In this document: positions 16,055 through 23,841 of the stretch, piece after piece
How the letters are laid out: the number at the start of each line of letters is the position of its first letter
Position numbering within the stretch: the stretch's first letter is position 1
DNA from: PUPG01 sp964463915
GTDB taxonomy: Bacteria > Bacteroidota > Bacteroidia > Bacteroidales > UBA7960
Length of the DNA stretch: 38,975 nt
Assembly: GCA_964463915.1 (NCBI GenBank)
Contig: CAYXEH010000022.1
Coordinates: 1 to 38,975, forward strand
Direction: 5' to 3'
Notes under the pieces: model-generated
Told to the model about the DNA's origin: nothing
The model's input: the letters and a program-made list of their open reading frames with translations, nothing else
Databases searched by the model: none
Translations under genes and position numbers: made by a program

Positions 16055-17620
16055 TCAGTGATCTTCGTGGTGGGGGCCGTGTTGTTGATCCAGGGCAACG
16101 ATCCGGTAAAGATCGGTTCGCCGGTCATTCCAGTTGGTGACTGTACCCCTGTTGCGATGCCGTTTTAAAAGCTCCAGGTCAATGTCGTTGATGATCACAG
16201 TTTCCACATTGGGGGTGCATTCACCTGCAATCGCGTCTCTGGCAAAAGAAAAATCAGAAGGAGTGAAAATGCCTGACTGGGCATACTGGATATCCATATT
16301 ATCGACCTGCGGAAGGTTGCCTACTGTACCGGCAATTGCAACAAATATCTGGTTCTCCACACACCTGGCCTGGGCACAATACCTGACCCTGAGATAGCCC
16401 TGCCGGTCGTCGGTGCAAAAAGGAACAAAAATCAGCCTGGTACCCCTTTCCACAGCAATTCTTGCCAGTTCAGGAAATTCAATGTCGTAACAGATCATAA
16501 TCGAGATCTTTCCCTTATCGGTATCGAATACTTCCAGGCTGTTTCCGGGCTGTACACCCCACCACTTTTTCTCATTGGGGGTGATATGCATTTTGTATTG
16601 TTTGCCGATTTCACCGTTTCTCTTAAACAGGTAGGCGATGTTGTAAAGGCTGTCACCTTCGGGGGTAAAATGAGATCCGGCTACAATATTGATATTATAT
16701 TTGATGGCCAGTTCACTGAAGAGTTCCAGGTATTGTTCGGTGAACTCCCCGATTTTTCGTGCTGCAGTGCCCGGTTCCTCTTTGGGAAAAAGGGAAAGCA
16801 GCTGGAGAGTGAATATTTCGGGAAATAACACAAAGTCACTTTTATATCCCGAGGCCACATCCACGAAATATTCGGATTGTATGGCAAAATCATCAAAGCT
16901 TTTGATAGGACGCATCTGATACTGTACCACGCAGATCCGGACGGGAGCTGCGGCAAGGAATTGTTTTTCTTTTTCTTCCTGGAAATCAAAGTTTGTCCAT
17001 TCCAGGTAGGTGGCAAATCCGGAGGATTCACTGTCGTCATCAATGTACTGTTTAATGATCTTTTTCAGGGAAAAGCCATTGGATAACTGGGGTGTAAGGA
17101 CCGGGTCGAAAATGGCCCGGCTGGTTACCCGGTCCACATATTCGGTAATGTTTAACTTGTCTTTGTAGGATTTATAGCCGGGCAATCTGCCGCCGATAAC
17201 TATCCGTCTCAGGTTATACCTTCTGGTCAGGTCCTTTCTTGCTTCATAAAGCCTCGTGGCCAGTTTCATTCCCCTGAACTCAGGGTGAACCATAATTTCC
17301 GTACCATAAAGGGTGTCTCCTTCAGGGTTATGGGTACCAATGTTGCCATAATCACAGATCTCGTCCCATGACATGCTCATGTCAAAGTCTTCCGAGTCAA
17401 GAATCAGGCTGCCTGAGGAAGCCACCACCCTGTCGTCAATCTCAATCACAATCTGACCATCAGGGAAGCGACTCAGTTGGTTTTCAATGTTTTCCCTGGT
17501 CCATACCTCCATGCCGGGAAAGCATATTTTCTGCATATTGACAAGCTGCTCAAAGTCCTCAATGCGCAAGTTTCTTATGTTAAGCTGGAATTCAAATTCC
17601 TGGAGGTCTATTTTGTCCAT
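16055..17620 (-). CDS. GNAT acetyltransferase-carbon-nitrogen hydrolase (nitrilase) fusion
   Basis: 521 residues. The N-terminal GNAT domain covers about residues 13-190, with the acetyl-CoA site near VHPEFRGMKLATRLYEAR (111-128). The C-terminal nitrilase domain covers about 226-510, with the Glu-Lys-Cys triad visible: E268 (LFPEIF), K343 (QYKMHITP) and C377 (MICYDIEFPE). The same fusion is known in many bacteria, for example Bacillus YhcX, and its substrate is unsettled. Nitrilase-type domains hydrolyse amide or nitrile C-N bonds. The SDR gene ends 6 bp upstream of its start, so the two are probably translated from one transcript that also includes pepE and the DUF4831 gene. Confidence 0.9.
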   Translation of the reverse strand: MDKIDLQEFEFQLNIRNLRIEDFEQLVNMQKICFPGMEVWTRENIENQLSRFPDGQIVIEIDDRVVASSGSLILDSEDFDMSMSWDEICDYGNIGTHNPEGDTLYGTEIMVHPEFRGMKLATRLYEARKDLTRRYNLRRIVIGGRLPGYKSYKDKLNITEYVDRVTSRAIFDPVLTPQLSNGFSLKKIIKQYIDDDSESSGFATYLEWTNFDFQEEKEKQFLAAAPVRICVVQYQMRPIKSFDDFAIQSEYFVDVASGYKSDFVLFPEIFTLQLLSLFPKEEPGTAARKIGEFTEQYLELFSELAIKYNINIVAGSHFTPEGDSLYNIAYLFKRNGEIGKQYKMHITPNEKKWWGVQPGNSLEVFDTDKGKISIMICYDIEFPELARIAVERGTRLIFVPFCTDDRQGYLRVRYCAQARCVENQIFVAIAGTVGNLPQVDNMDIQYAQSGIFTPSDFSFARDAIAGECTPNVETVIINDIDLELLKRHRNRGTVTNWNDRRTDLYRIVALDQQHGPHHEDH

Positions 17621-17626
17621 TGTCTG

Positions 17627-18382
17627 TTAATAGCTGTCTCTGATATCTTTAATGGCGCCATCTTCAAATTGGTCAGACAACAATATTTTTGCAAGCTTTT
17701 TTCCTGCAAGGTCGGGAGGAGTAAGTTGTCCGGTTTCTTTGAGTTCCACGAATTTTTTTCTGTGGATGAAAGCCCGTTCATCTGTACCGCGAATGGTGGT
17801 TTGCATATCTGTGTCGATAATCCCGGGTGCAATGGCCATGGTTTTTACCGGGTCGGTCTCGCCTTCCTGTTCAGCCGAAATGCACCGGCCAAACATGTCA
17901 AGCCCAGCTTTTGCTGTGCAATAGTTGCTCCACCCGTAATAAGGATTTTTTGCCGCACCCGAAGAAATGTTCATGATTCTTTTCTCAATTTTCATTGCCT
18001 GGCTCTTTCGGATAAATTCCGCGGAAAGCAACATTGGAGCTAAGAGGTTAACCCGCATATGAAAGTCCACATCGTCGGGACGGCAATCTTCCACTCGTCC
18101 GACGGGCTGAATAACTCCTGCGTTATTAACCAGGTATAATCCGCTGGCAGCCTGGGTGTTGATTTTTTCAAACAATTGCTCACCAAGGTCCGGGATGTGC
18201 TGTGTTTGGGAAAGATCAAATGAGAAGAAATCCAGCAGGGTATTATGTGCTGCGGCCAATTTTTTTAGTCTTTCGCTTTCATTGCGTGCAATGCAGAGTA
18301 AATGACGTCCCTCTTCAAGCAACGCGATGGCCAATGCTTCTCCCAGGCCTTTACTGGCGCCTGTGATGATGAAATACTGCAT
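17627..18382 (-). CDS. Short-chain dehydrogenase/reductase, sepiapterin-reductase/benzil-reductase-like
   Basis: 251 residues from ATG 18382; a longer frame to 18448 adds 22 residues that do not belong to the fold. MQYFIITGASKGLG carries the TGxxxGxG nucleotide-binding motif, NNAG lies near residue 100, and the catalytic Ser and YxxxK are visible as NISSG and NYCTAK. The layout, with CIARNE after the second strand and APGIIDTDMQ near the substrate site, resembles Bacillus YueD-type (S)-benzoin-forming benzil reductase and sepiapterin reductase. The natural substrate is unknown. It is the third gene of the pepE-DUF4831-SDR-nitrilase unit. Confidence 0.88.
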   Translation of the reverse strand: MQYFIITGASKGLGEALAIALLEEGRHLLCIARNESERLKKLAAAHNTLLDFFSFDLSQTQHIPDLGEQLFEKINTQAASGLYLVNNAGVIQPVGRVEDCRPDDVDFHMRVNLLAPMLLSAEFIRKSQAMKIEKRIMNISSGAAKNPYYGWSNYCTAKAGLDMFGRCISAEQEGETDPVKTMAIAPGIIDTDMQTTIRGTDERAFIHRKKFVELKETGQLTPPDLAGKKLAKILLSDQFEDGAIKDIRDSY

Positions 18383-18444
18383 AATGTATGGTATTTGATG
18401 TGTTTTTTTCCGAAAAACCAAAGCAGTTATTCTGCCAGGAAGAA

Positions 18445-19641
18445 TCACTCATTGTCATCCTCATTGTCGTGCAGCTCTCCGGCCGATTTTACAGAGCCGG
18501 TATTGGGGTAAAATTCGATAGTGGATTGCCCGGGGGGCAGGCTCGTTACGATACCGAACTGGTTGACCTGCATACGGGCTTCAGCTCTTTTCTCATTGCC
18601 TGTATAAATCAGCAGAGTGGTATACTCAGGGATGCGATAGTGTAGTCCGTCTACATCTTCCTTGCCTTCTTCTGAAGTCCCCCTGATCTGCCCGTCCAAT
18701 TCATTGGTGGCATTACTTCGCTGATAAACAATGGTTACCGGAACTCCCCCGGTATCTTCATTCGCCGGTATCACCCCTTCCTCATGAGAAAAGCGGAACA
18801 ATGTATGCCGGGTATCGGCCTGGTCTTTTTCCGGGGTGTGAATAAACCTGTAATTGATGGTCTGAGAGGCTGTTATCCCGGTAAAAAGATCAAGATAGTC
18901 GCTCTCCAGCTTGTCCATTTCAGAATACATATACTCAAGGGCTTCTTTCGAATAGTTGATCTCCTGAAAGCCACTGATGAGGTCAAACTTTTTTTCGCGG
19001 ATTTCCAAAATGTATTCGGCGACTTCACTGGCGCGTAATTCTTCTCCTTTTTCTACCCAGCTGCGCCTCAGCGTCTGCCTTTGCACGGTAATGGTGTCCA
19101 TGCGCACATGCTCTATCACGGTGTCAACCTGCTCTTTGAGATTGGTGTCAATGAAATAGTTAAATGTAGCATCGCTGCCGAAATAGCCGTAATCAGTACT
19201 TTCATTCACGTCAGACTGAAAATCCATGTTGTCAAATTCACGGTTCACGCCCGCAATCAGTCCCTCTTCAGTCAGTGACACGTACAAGGACTGCTCTTCT
19301 TCTTCAGGAAAAGCCATATAATAGATTTGTTCCGGATCAGGTTCCGAATATCCGTTAATGGAAACACTGCTGATTTCATAGCTGACAGTGGGAGAAAAAA
19401 TTACCTCATTCAGGCCAAGGTATCTTTCGGCATAGGCTGCATAGGGCCCGGGTTTTTTGACTGTTTGTGTAACTTCCACATCTATTGCGACTACACTGCG
19501 TGGCAGGGCATAATACATTCCCTTGCCCGTATCTCCGGACTTCATGGTCCTCACATGGCCTCTTTGCAGTGGAACCTGGCTGCCGCAGGCTGTAATCAGC
19601 ACCATTGTCACCAAAAGCACAAAAACAGATATATTTTTCAT
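18445..19641 (-). CDS. DUF4831-family lipoprotein
   Basis: 398 residues. A lipoprotein signal ends in LITACGSQ, which puts the acylated Cys at position 19. The mature start has PLQRGHVRTMKSGDTGKGMYY, then a conserved YALPRSVVAIDVEVTQTVKKPGPYAAYAERYLGL-type segment that is characteristic of the DUF4831 proteins of Bacteroidota. A helical part lies near residues 200-245 and a beta-rich end follows. Function is unknown. It is anchored in a membrane, probably the outer membrane. The gene starts 19 bp after the pepE stop and is followed 62 bp later by the SDR gene. Confidence 0.82.
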   Translation of the reverse strand: MKNISVFVLLVTMVLITACGSQVPLQRGHVRTMKSGDTGKGMYYALPRSVVAIDVEVTQTVKKPGPYAAYAERYLGLNEVIFSPTVSYEISSVSINGYSEPDPEQIYYMAFPEEEEQSLYVSLTEEGLIAGVNREFDNMDFQSDVNESTDYGYFGSDATFNYFIDTNLKEQVDTVIEHVRMDTITVQRQTLRRSWVEKGEELRASEVAEYILEIREKKFDLISGFQEINYSKEALEYMYSEMDKLESDYLDLFTGITASQTINYRFIHTPEKDQADTRHTLFRFSHEEGVIPANEDTGGVPVTIVYQRSNATNELDGQIRGTSEEGKEDVDGLHYRIPEYTTLLIYTGNEKRAEARMQVNQFGIVTSLPPGQSTIEFYPNTGSVKSAGELHDNEDDNE

Positions 19642-19660
19642 TTGTTTGAAAGTTGAAAGA

Positions 19661-20371
19661 TTACTTTAAGAAATCAAGGGAGGCATTCCTGTCAAACTCC
19701 AGTGTTGGTTCGTCTTTGCGGAACACCTTGATCGTTTTTGAGCCGATATAACGAATCTCTTCCTTGTCGATACATAGCATGGTCCCTTCCTTTAATCCGA
19801 TTACCAGAGCTTCGGGATTGGCGATCAAAAATTCCCTGATCCTTTGTTCGCGTGTTTCCCCGTTGTGGTTCGGGATGATGGAATCGGTGTAATGGGGGTT
19901 GATCTGGAAGTCAACAAGCCCCAGTGTCTCAAAGCTGACGGGCTGAACAATGGGCATATCGTTGGTGGTCTTCAGAGACGGGCAGGCCACATTGCTGCCC
20001 GCACTCCATCCGATATACGGTGTGCCGCCAGCCACTTTCTTCCTGATGGCGTCCATGATGCCCTGTTTATGCATTACGTCTACCAGGTTGAAAGTATTGC
20101 CTCCACCCACAACAATGGCCTGTGCATTTTCAATGGCCTCTGTCGGGTTTTCAGCCCTGTGTATGGACTTTATCTCATAGCCCAGTTTCATAAACACATT
20201 TCCGACCTTGGTGGTGTAGTCGTCCCATGAAACACTCACTCCGGCATAGGGAATGAAAAGTACTTCACTAACCTCTTTGCCTAAAAAGTTACTGATCTCG
20301 TTTTTGGTATAATCGAGGTATTCTTCACCGTAATTGGTTGAATTGCTAATTAATAAGAGTCTTTTTTTCAT
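19661..20371 (-). CDS. pepE: Dipeptidase E (aspartyl dipeptidase, family S51)
   Basis: 236 residues, close to the family norm. PepE hydrolyses dipeptides with N-terminal Asp in the cytoplasm. VVGGGNTFNLV lies near residue 87. The nucleophile elbow GWSAGSN carries S123, with D138 in TTNDMP and H160 in INPHYTD, matching the Ser, Asp and His positions of the E. coli and Salmonella enzyme. It is the first gene of the pepE-DUF4831-SDR-nitrilase unit and has its own -7 element about 73 bp upstream. Confidence 0.92.
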   Translation of the reverse strand: MKKRLLLISNSTNYGEEYLDYTKNEISNFLGKEVSEVLFIPYAGVSVSWDDYTTKVGNVFMKLGYEIKSIHRAENPTEAIENAQAIVVGGGNTFNLVDVMHKQGIMDAIRKKVAGGTPYIGWSAGSNVACPSLKTTNDMPIVQPVSFETLGLVDFQINPHYTDSIIPNHNGETREQRIREFLIANPEALVIGLKEGTMLCIDKEEIRYIGSKTIKVFRKDEPTLEFDRNASLDFLK

Positions 20372-20443
20372 ATTCTCATATTATTGGGTTCCTGAATTGA
20401 TTAAAACCAGGTGCCGGGATGGCCGTTACACGCATTCATCCTT

Positions 20444-20451
20444 CAAAGTTA
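20444..20451 (-). promoter_or_regulatory. -7 element for the pepE unit
   Basis: On the minus strand this reads TAACTTTG, an exact TAnnTTTG match, giving a leader of roughly 70 bases before the ATG at 20371. Confidence 0.4.
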
Positions 20452-20532
20452 TAAGAAAATTTATAGCTGACATGGTTCGGACCACTTTTTGTTTGTTGCT
20501 GCTGCAGCAGGGCTGAGAAACATTCCGGGGCA

Positions 20533-20562
20533 CAGACCCCGGGTGAAGTAACACCCGGTCTG
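20533..20562. repeat. GC-rich bulged inverted repeat
   Basis: CAGACCCCGGGTG (20533-20545) can pair with CACCCGGTCTG (20552-20562) around AAGTAA, with a two-base CC bulge. It lies between the gapA hairpin and the pepE promoter and could be a second terminator or an RNA or protein target. No U-run follows on either strand. Confidence 0.5.
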
Positions 20563-20620
20563 CATTCACGAAGTAAGCCACAGCAGTGCGTGTTGGCATT
20601 TGCTGAATTTACCGGAGATA

Positions 20621-20671
20621 AAACTGCCCCGTTTCCCTGCGCGGCGATTGGCAGCAGAAACGGGGCAGTTT
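20621..20671 (-). terminator. gapA transcription terminator-like hairpin
   Basis: AAACTGCCCCGTTTC (20621-20635) and GAAACGGGGCAGTTT (20657-20671) are perfect 15-bp inverted arms around a 21-base loop that can add a short CTGC/GCAG pairing. It begins 26 bp after the gapA stop. In the direction of gapA the second arm ends in TTT and continues TATC, giving only a short U-run. Confidence 0.7.
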
Positions 20672-20696
20672 GGCCGTGTGTGCTAATTAAAGGGGG

Positions 20697-21701
20697 TTAC
20701 CCTACTTTTCCGATCATGTCAGCTACCCGGCTGGCATATCCAAATTCATTGTCATACCAGGACACCACCTTGACGAATTTTCCGCTGATTACCTGGGTAA
20801 GCATGGAGTCTACCACCGATGAGTGGCTGTTCCCAATAATGTCAGTGGATACGACAGGGTCTTCGCAATACTCAAGAATCCCTTTCATGGGGCCTTCAGC
20901 TGCTTCTTTCAGGGCATTATTGACTTCATCTTTACTTACTTCTTTTGAAAGTTCACAGGTTAAGTCAACGATGGATCCGTCCGGCGTTGGCACACGCATG
21001 GCAAAGCCGTCCAGCTTGCCTTTCAGTTCAGGAATTACAAGACCTACAGCTTTGGCGGCACCTGTGGTGGTGGGGATGATTGACAGGGCTGCTGCACGTG
21101 CGCGGCGCAGGTCTTTATGGGGTGCATCCAGAATGATCTGGTCATTGGTGTAGGAGTGTATGGTGTTCATCAGCCCGTGTTTGAAGCCGAATTTGTCATT
21201 CAATACTTTTACCACGGGTGCCAGGCAGTTCGTGGTGCAGGAGGCATTGGAAAAGATCTCCTGCTCTTCTTTCAGGGCATGATCATTCACGCCCAGTACG
21301 ACGGTTGCATCCACATCGTCAGCCGACTTGGAGGGCACGCAAAGAATCACCTTGCGGGCTCCTGCCTGAATATGTTTGCCAATGTTTTCCCGGTCTCTGA
21401 ATACTCCTGTGGACTCTACTACGACATCGATTCCCAGGTCTTTCCAGGGTAATTTTGCCGGATCTTTTTCGGCATACACCTTGATTTTATATCCATTGAC
21501 GATCAGGTCGTTACCTTCGGTGGAAACATCCCCGGGGAATTTTCCATGCACCGAGTCATATTTCAGAAGATGTGCCAGGGTTGCGTTGTCCGTCAGGTCG
21601 TTCACAGCAACGATCTCCATATTGTCCTTCTCCATGGCCGCTTTGAGGGTTAAACGTCCGATACGGCCAAATCCGTTAATTGCTACTTGAATTTTCTTCA
21701 T
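20697..21701 (-). CDS. gapA: Glyceraldehyde-3-phosphate dehydrogenase, type I (main glycolytic enzyme)
   Basis: 334 residues. The Rossmann start is VAINGFGRIGR, with NAD-type Asp in AVNDL. Catalytic C155 lies in ASCTTNC and H182 in IHSYTNDQ, and the phosphate-site TTTG is intact in IIPTTTGAAKAVG. C-terminal WYDNEFGYASR is present. It oxidises glyceraldehyde-3-phosphate to 1,3-bisphosphoglycerate with NAD in the cytoplasm. All standard residues are present, unlike the paralog behind parC. The upstream side holds only a one-mismatch -7 candidate (minus-strand TATCTTTA at 21737-21744). A strong hairpin follows the gene, so it is probably monocistronic. It is divergent from exbB. Confidence 0.95.
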   Translation of the reverse strand: MKKIQVAINGFGRIGRLTLKAAMEKDNMEIVAVNDLTDNATLAHLLKYDSVHGKFPGDVSTEGNDLIVNGYKIKVYAEKDPAKLPWKDLGIDVVVESTGVFRDRENIGKHIQAGARKVILCVPSKSADDVDATVVLGVNDHALKEEQEIFSNASCTTNCLAPVVKVLNDKFGFKHGLMNTIHSYTNDQIILDAPHKDLRRARAAALSIIPTTTGAAKAVGLVIPELKGKLDGFAMRVPTPDGSIVDLTCELSKEVSKDEVNNALKEAAEGPMKGILEYCEDPVVSTDIIGNSHSSVVDSMLTQVISGKFVKVVSWYDNEFGYASRVADMIGKVG

Positions 21702-21810
21702 AATCTCTTCTTTTTTATATACTGAAAAATGAAACGTAAAGATAATGAAAATTCTTCAATTATCCCGTTTCCGGCACCCGGGATGTTGCCTGAAGGATTG
21801 ATTAATTCAC

Positions 21811-21818
21811 TATATTTG
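21811..21818 (+). promoter_or_regulatory. -7 element for the exbB-exbD-tonB-folC unit
   Basis: TATATTTG matches TAnnTTTG exactly. TTGC at 21786-21789 lies about 21 bp upstream as a possible -33 element. The exbB start at 21886 is about 68 bp downstream. Confidence 0.5.
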
Positions 21819-21885
21819 CATAAAGTAAAATATTTGCGTCCTTTATCAGTTATAACTAGAAACAATTTACGAAAAATCATTGCCC

Positions 21886-22602
21886 ATGTTATCTATGATG
21901 TTGATGTTAGTTCAGGCCCAGGAGGCTGTGCAGGAGGAACTTGTTGATACCCTGGCCCAGGCACCAGCCCCGGCTGAGGAAACATTGTCTTTGTGGAGTC
22001 TTGCCTTTAAGGGGGGTGTTGTGATGATTCCCCTGGCTATCTTGTCCATTGTGGCGATCTACATTTTTATTGAGCGTTACTTTGCCATCAGCCGGGCTTC
22101 CACTGAAGAGACAAACTTTATGAATAATATCCGGGATTTTATTCATAACGGGCGTATTGATTCAGCCAAGTCTTTGTGCAGGAATAATCAGTCACCCATT
22201 GCCCGGATGATCGCCAAAGGAATTGTTCGGATCGGAAGGCCGCTGGGTGATATCAATGCAGCCATTGAGAATGTAGGAAAACTGGAGGTCGCCAAACTTG
22301 AGAAAAACATCGCCGTACTGGCCACGGTGGCCGGGGCGGCACCAATGTTGGGTTTTCTTGGCACGGTGATCGGCATGATCCGTGCTTTTTATAATATGGC
22401 CATGGCTGGCCCGAATATTGATGTAAGTTTACTGGCCGGAGGTATTTATGAGGCCATGGTAACAACCATGACAGGCCTCGCGGTTGGTATTATTGCTTAT
22501 ATATGTTATAATATCCTGGTTGCCCGTATTGAAAAGGTTGTATTTATGCTGGAGGCCCGGGCCACCGAATTCATGGACCTGTTGCACGAACCGGCCTCCT
22601 AA
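21886..22602 (+). CDS. exbB: ExbB/TolQ/MotA-family proton channel protein
   Basis: 238 residues from ATG 21886; a TTG at 21880 would add two residues and is unlikely. A short hydrophobic N-terminus and a Pro/Ala/Glu linker precede three membrane helices (about residues 44-64, 145-165 and 190-212). The second carries GAAPMLGFLGTVIGMIRAF, the conserved pore segment of the ExbB/TolQ family. The third carries TMTGLAVGIIAY. With ExbD it uses the proton gradient to drive TonB-type proteins. exbD starts 10 bp later. TolQ is a possible alternative, since these families are hard to separate. Confidence 0.9.
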   Translation: MLSMMLMLVQAQEAVQEELVDTLAQAPAPAEETLSLWSLAFKGGVVMIPLAILSIVAIYIFIERYFAISRASTEETNFMNNIRDFIHNGRIDSAKSLCRNNQSPIARMIAKGIVRIGRPLGDINAAIENVGKLEVAKLEKNIAVLATVAGAAPMLGFLGTVIGMIRAFYNMAMAGPNIDVSLLAGGIYEAMVTTMTGLAVGIIAYICYNILVARIEKVVFMLEARATEFMDLLHEPAS

Positions 22603-22612
22603 ATTGTGAAAT

Positions 22613-23029
22613 ATGGCAATTAAAGCGCGAAATACAAGGAATTTGCAGTGGAGCATGGCTTCCATGTCGGACCTGGTGTTCCTGTTGCTGATCTTTTTTA
22701 TGCTCACATCCACATTGGTCGCACCCAGTGCCATACAACTGTTATTGCCTTCCAGTGACAGCAACCAGGTGGCACACCAGACCATCACGGTTTACCTCAA
22801 TGATGACCGACAGTTATTTCTGGAGGAAGATCCTGTGGATATTGAATTGCTCAAGACAGGTCTTACAAACAAGCTGGCAGGACAAACGGAGGCAGCGATT
22901 GTATTGCGCTCAGACCATTCCGTGCCTGTTCAGTACATTGTGAATGTGATTGATGCTGTAGAAGAATTGAATCAACAACTGGATACCCGTCACAGGGTTA
23001 TCCTGGCCACACAACCACGCAGCCGCTAA
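22613..23029 (+). CDS. exbD: ExbD/TolR-family biopolymer transport protein
   Basis: 138 residues. A short cytoplasmic N-terminus is followed by one membrane helix with the proton-carrying Asp near its start (D20 in SMSDLVFLLLIFFM). A periplasmic domain then ends in AVEELNQQLDTRHRVILAT. The order and spacing match ExbD/TolR. Its stop and the tonB start share bases in TAATG, so translation is probably coupled. It partners the preceding ExbB. Confidence 0.9.
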   Translation: MAIKARNTRNLQWSMASMSDLVFLLLIFFMLTSTLVAPSAIQLLLPSSDSNQVAHQTITVYLNDDRQLFLEEDPVDIELLKTGLTNKLAGQTEAAIVLRSDHSVPVQYIVNVIDAVEELNQQLDTRHRVILATQPRSR

Positions 23030-23841
23030 TGGAAACGACAGAAAAAAAAGACAGAAACAGGGCTTTGGCCGGCACCCTCATTTTTCATGGGGTGCTGCTG
23101 CTGTGTTTCCTGCTTTTTAGCCTGTCGGCTCCTGAGCCGCAACCGGAAGATTATGGGGTGCTTGTAGCACTTGGATACGAGGATGCGGGGCAGGGTGACC
23201 GGCAGCCACTGGCAGCTCCGACTCCCGTGAATCAGTCGCCCCCTGCATCTGAAGCTTCCGAACATGAGGAAATTGTAACTCAGGAAGCCGAAGAGGCAGT
23301 GGCTTTGCCGGATGAAGTCGCTGATCCGGAAACTGAACAGGAACAAGTGGAGTCGGATCGGGAAGATCCCGTCAATGAGCCACAGGAAGAAACTGAGGAG
23401 GTTAAAGAGGAGCCTGAACCGGAGGTTGATCCAAGGGCTTTGTTCCCTGGCAGGGATCAGCGGAGTACTGAGCAAAGGGATCAGGGTCAAACCGAAGAGG
23501 AGGGGGATCAGGGACAGGCTGAGGGGGTACTGGATACCATTAATTTTGACGGCGTTGGTCAGGGGGGTATCGAATATAGCCTGGCCGGAAGACAGGCGAA
23601 TTTTCTGCCAGTGCCCAAATACACCACGCAGGCCACCGGTCGTGTTGTTGTGCAGGTAACCGTTAACCAGCAGGGTCAGGTGATTCGTGCAGAGGCAGGT
23701 GCCAGAGGTACGACAACCACCGACAGAACCCTTCACCGTCATGCAGAGGAAGCGGCACGACGCGCGCGTTTTGATCTTCAGGCCGATGCCCCCGAAGAGC
23801 AGCGAGGTACCATTACCTATAATTTTATCCGCCTCAATTAA
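23029..23841 (+). CDS. tonB: TonB/TolA-type energy-transducing protein
   Basis: 270 residues. A cytoplasmic basic start is followed by a single membrane anchor (about residues 14-34). A long periplasmic linker (about 38-165) is rich in Glu, Gln, Pro and Asp instead of the usual Pro-Lys repeats. The C-terminal TonB domain (about 175-270) has GRVVVQVTVNQQGQVIRAEA and ends ITYNFIRLN. It passes energy from ExbBD to outer-membrane receptors, or acts like TolA on the outer membrane; the strongly acidic linker does not decide which. Its stop abuts the folC start (TAAATG). Confidence 0.85.
   Translation: METTEKKDRNRALAGTLIFHGVLLLCFLLFSLSAPEPQPEDYGVLVALGYEDAGQGDRQPLAAPTPVNQSPPASEASEHEEIVTQEAEEAVALPDEVADPETEQEQVESDREDPVNEPQEETEEVKEEPEPEVDPRALFPGRDQRSTEQRDQGQTEEEGDQGQAEGVLDTINFDGVGQGGIEYSLAGRQANFLPVPKYTTQATGRVVVQVTVNQQGQVIRAEAGARGTTTTDRTLHRHAEEAARRARFDLQADAPEEQRGTITYNFIRLN

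Larger units (their letters stand above)
20372..20696. other. Noncoding stretch between gapA and pepE with two hairpins
   Basis: This 325-bp stretch holds a -7 element for pepE, one bulged GC-rich hairpin (20533-20562) and one long perfect hairpin (20621-20671). Short open frames on either strand here have no coding character that I can recognise. Confidence 0.6.

Noticed and set aside
18383..18448. 22-residue N-terminal extension of the SDR
   Set aside because: The Rossmann fold begins at MQYFIITGAS; the extension has no family counterpart and reaches the DUF4831 stop.
16055..20371. A defence or toxin system in the pepE to nitrilase cluster
   Set aside because: All recognisable members are metabolic enzymes or an unknown lipoprotein; no nuclease, toxin, TIR or sensor domain is seen.
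20334..20516. Small plus-strand frame upstream of pepE
   Set aside because: It overlaps the pepE start and promoter, shows no coding features and reads through noncoding hairpin sequence.
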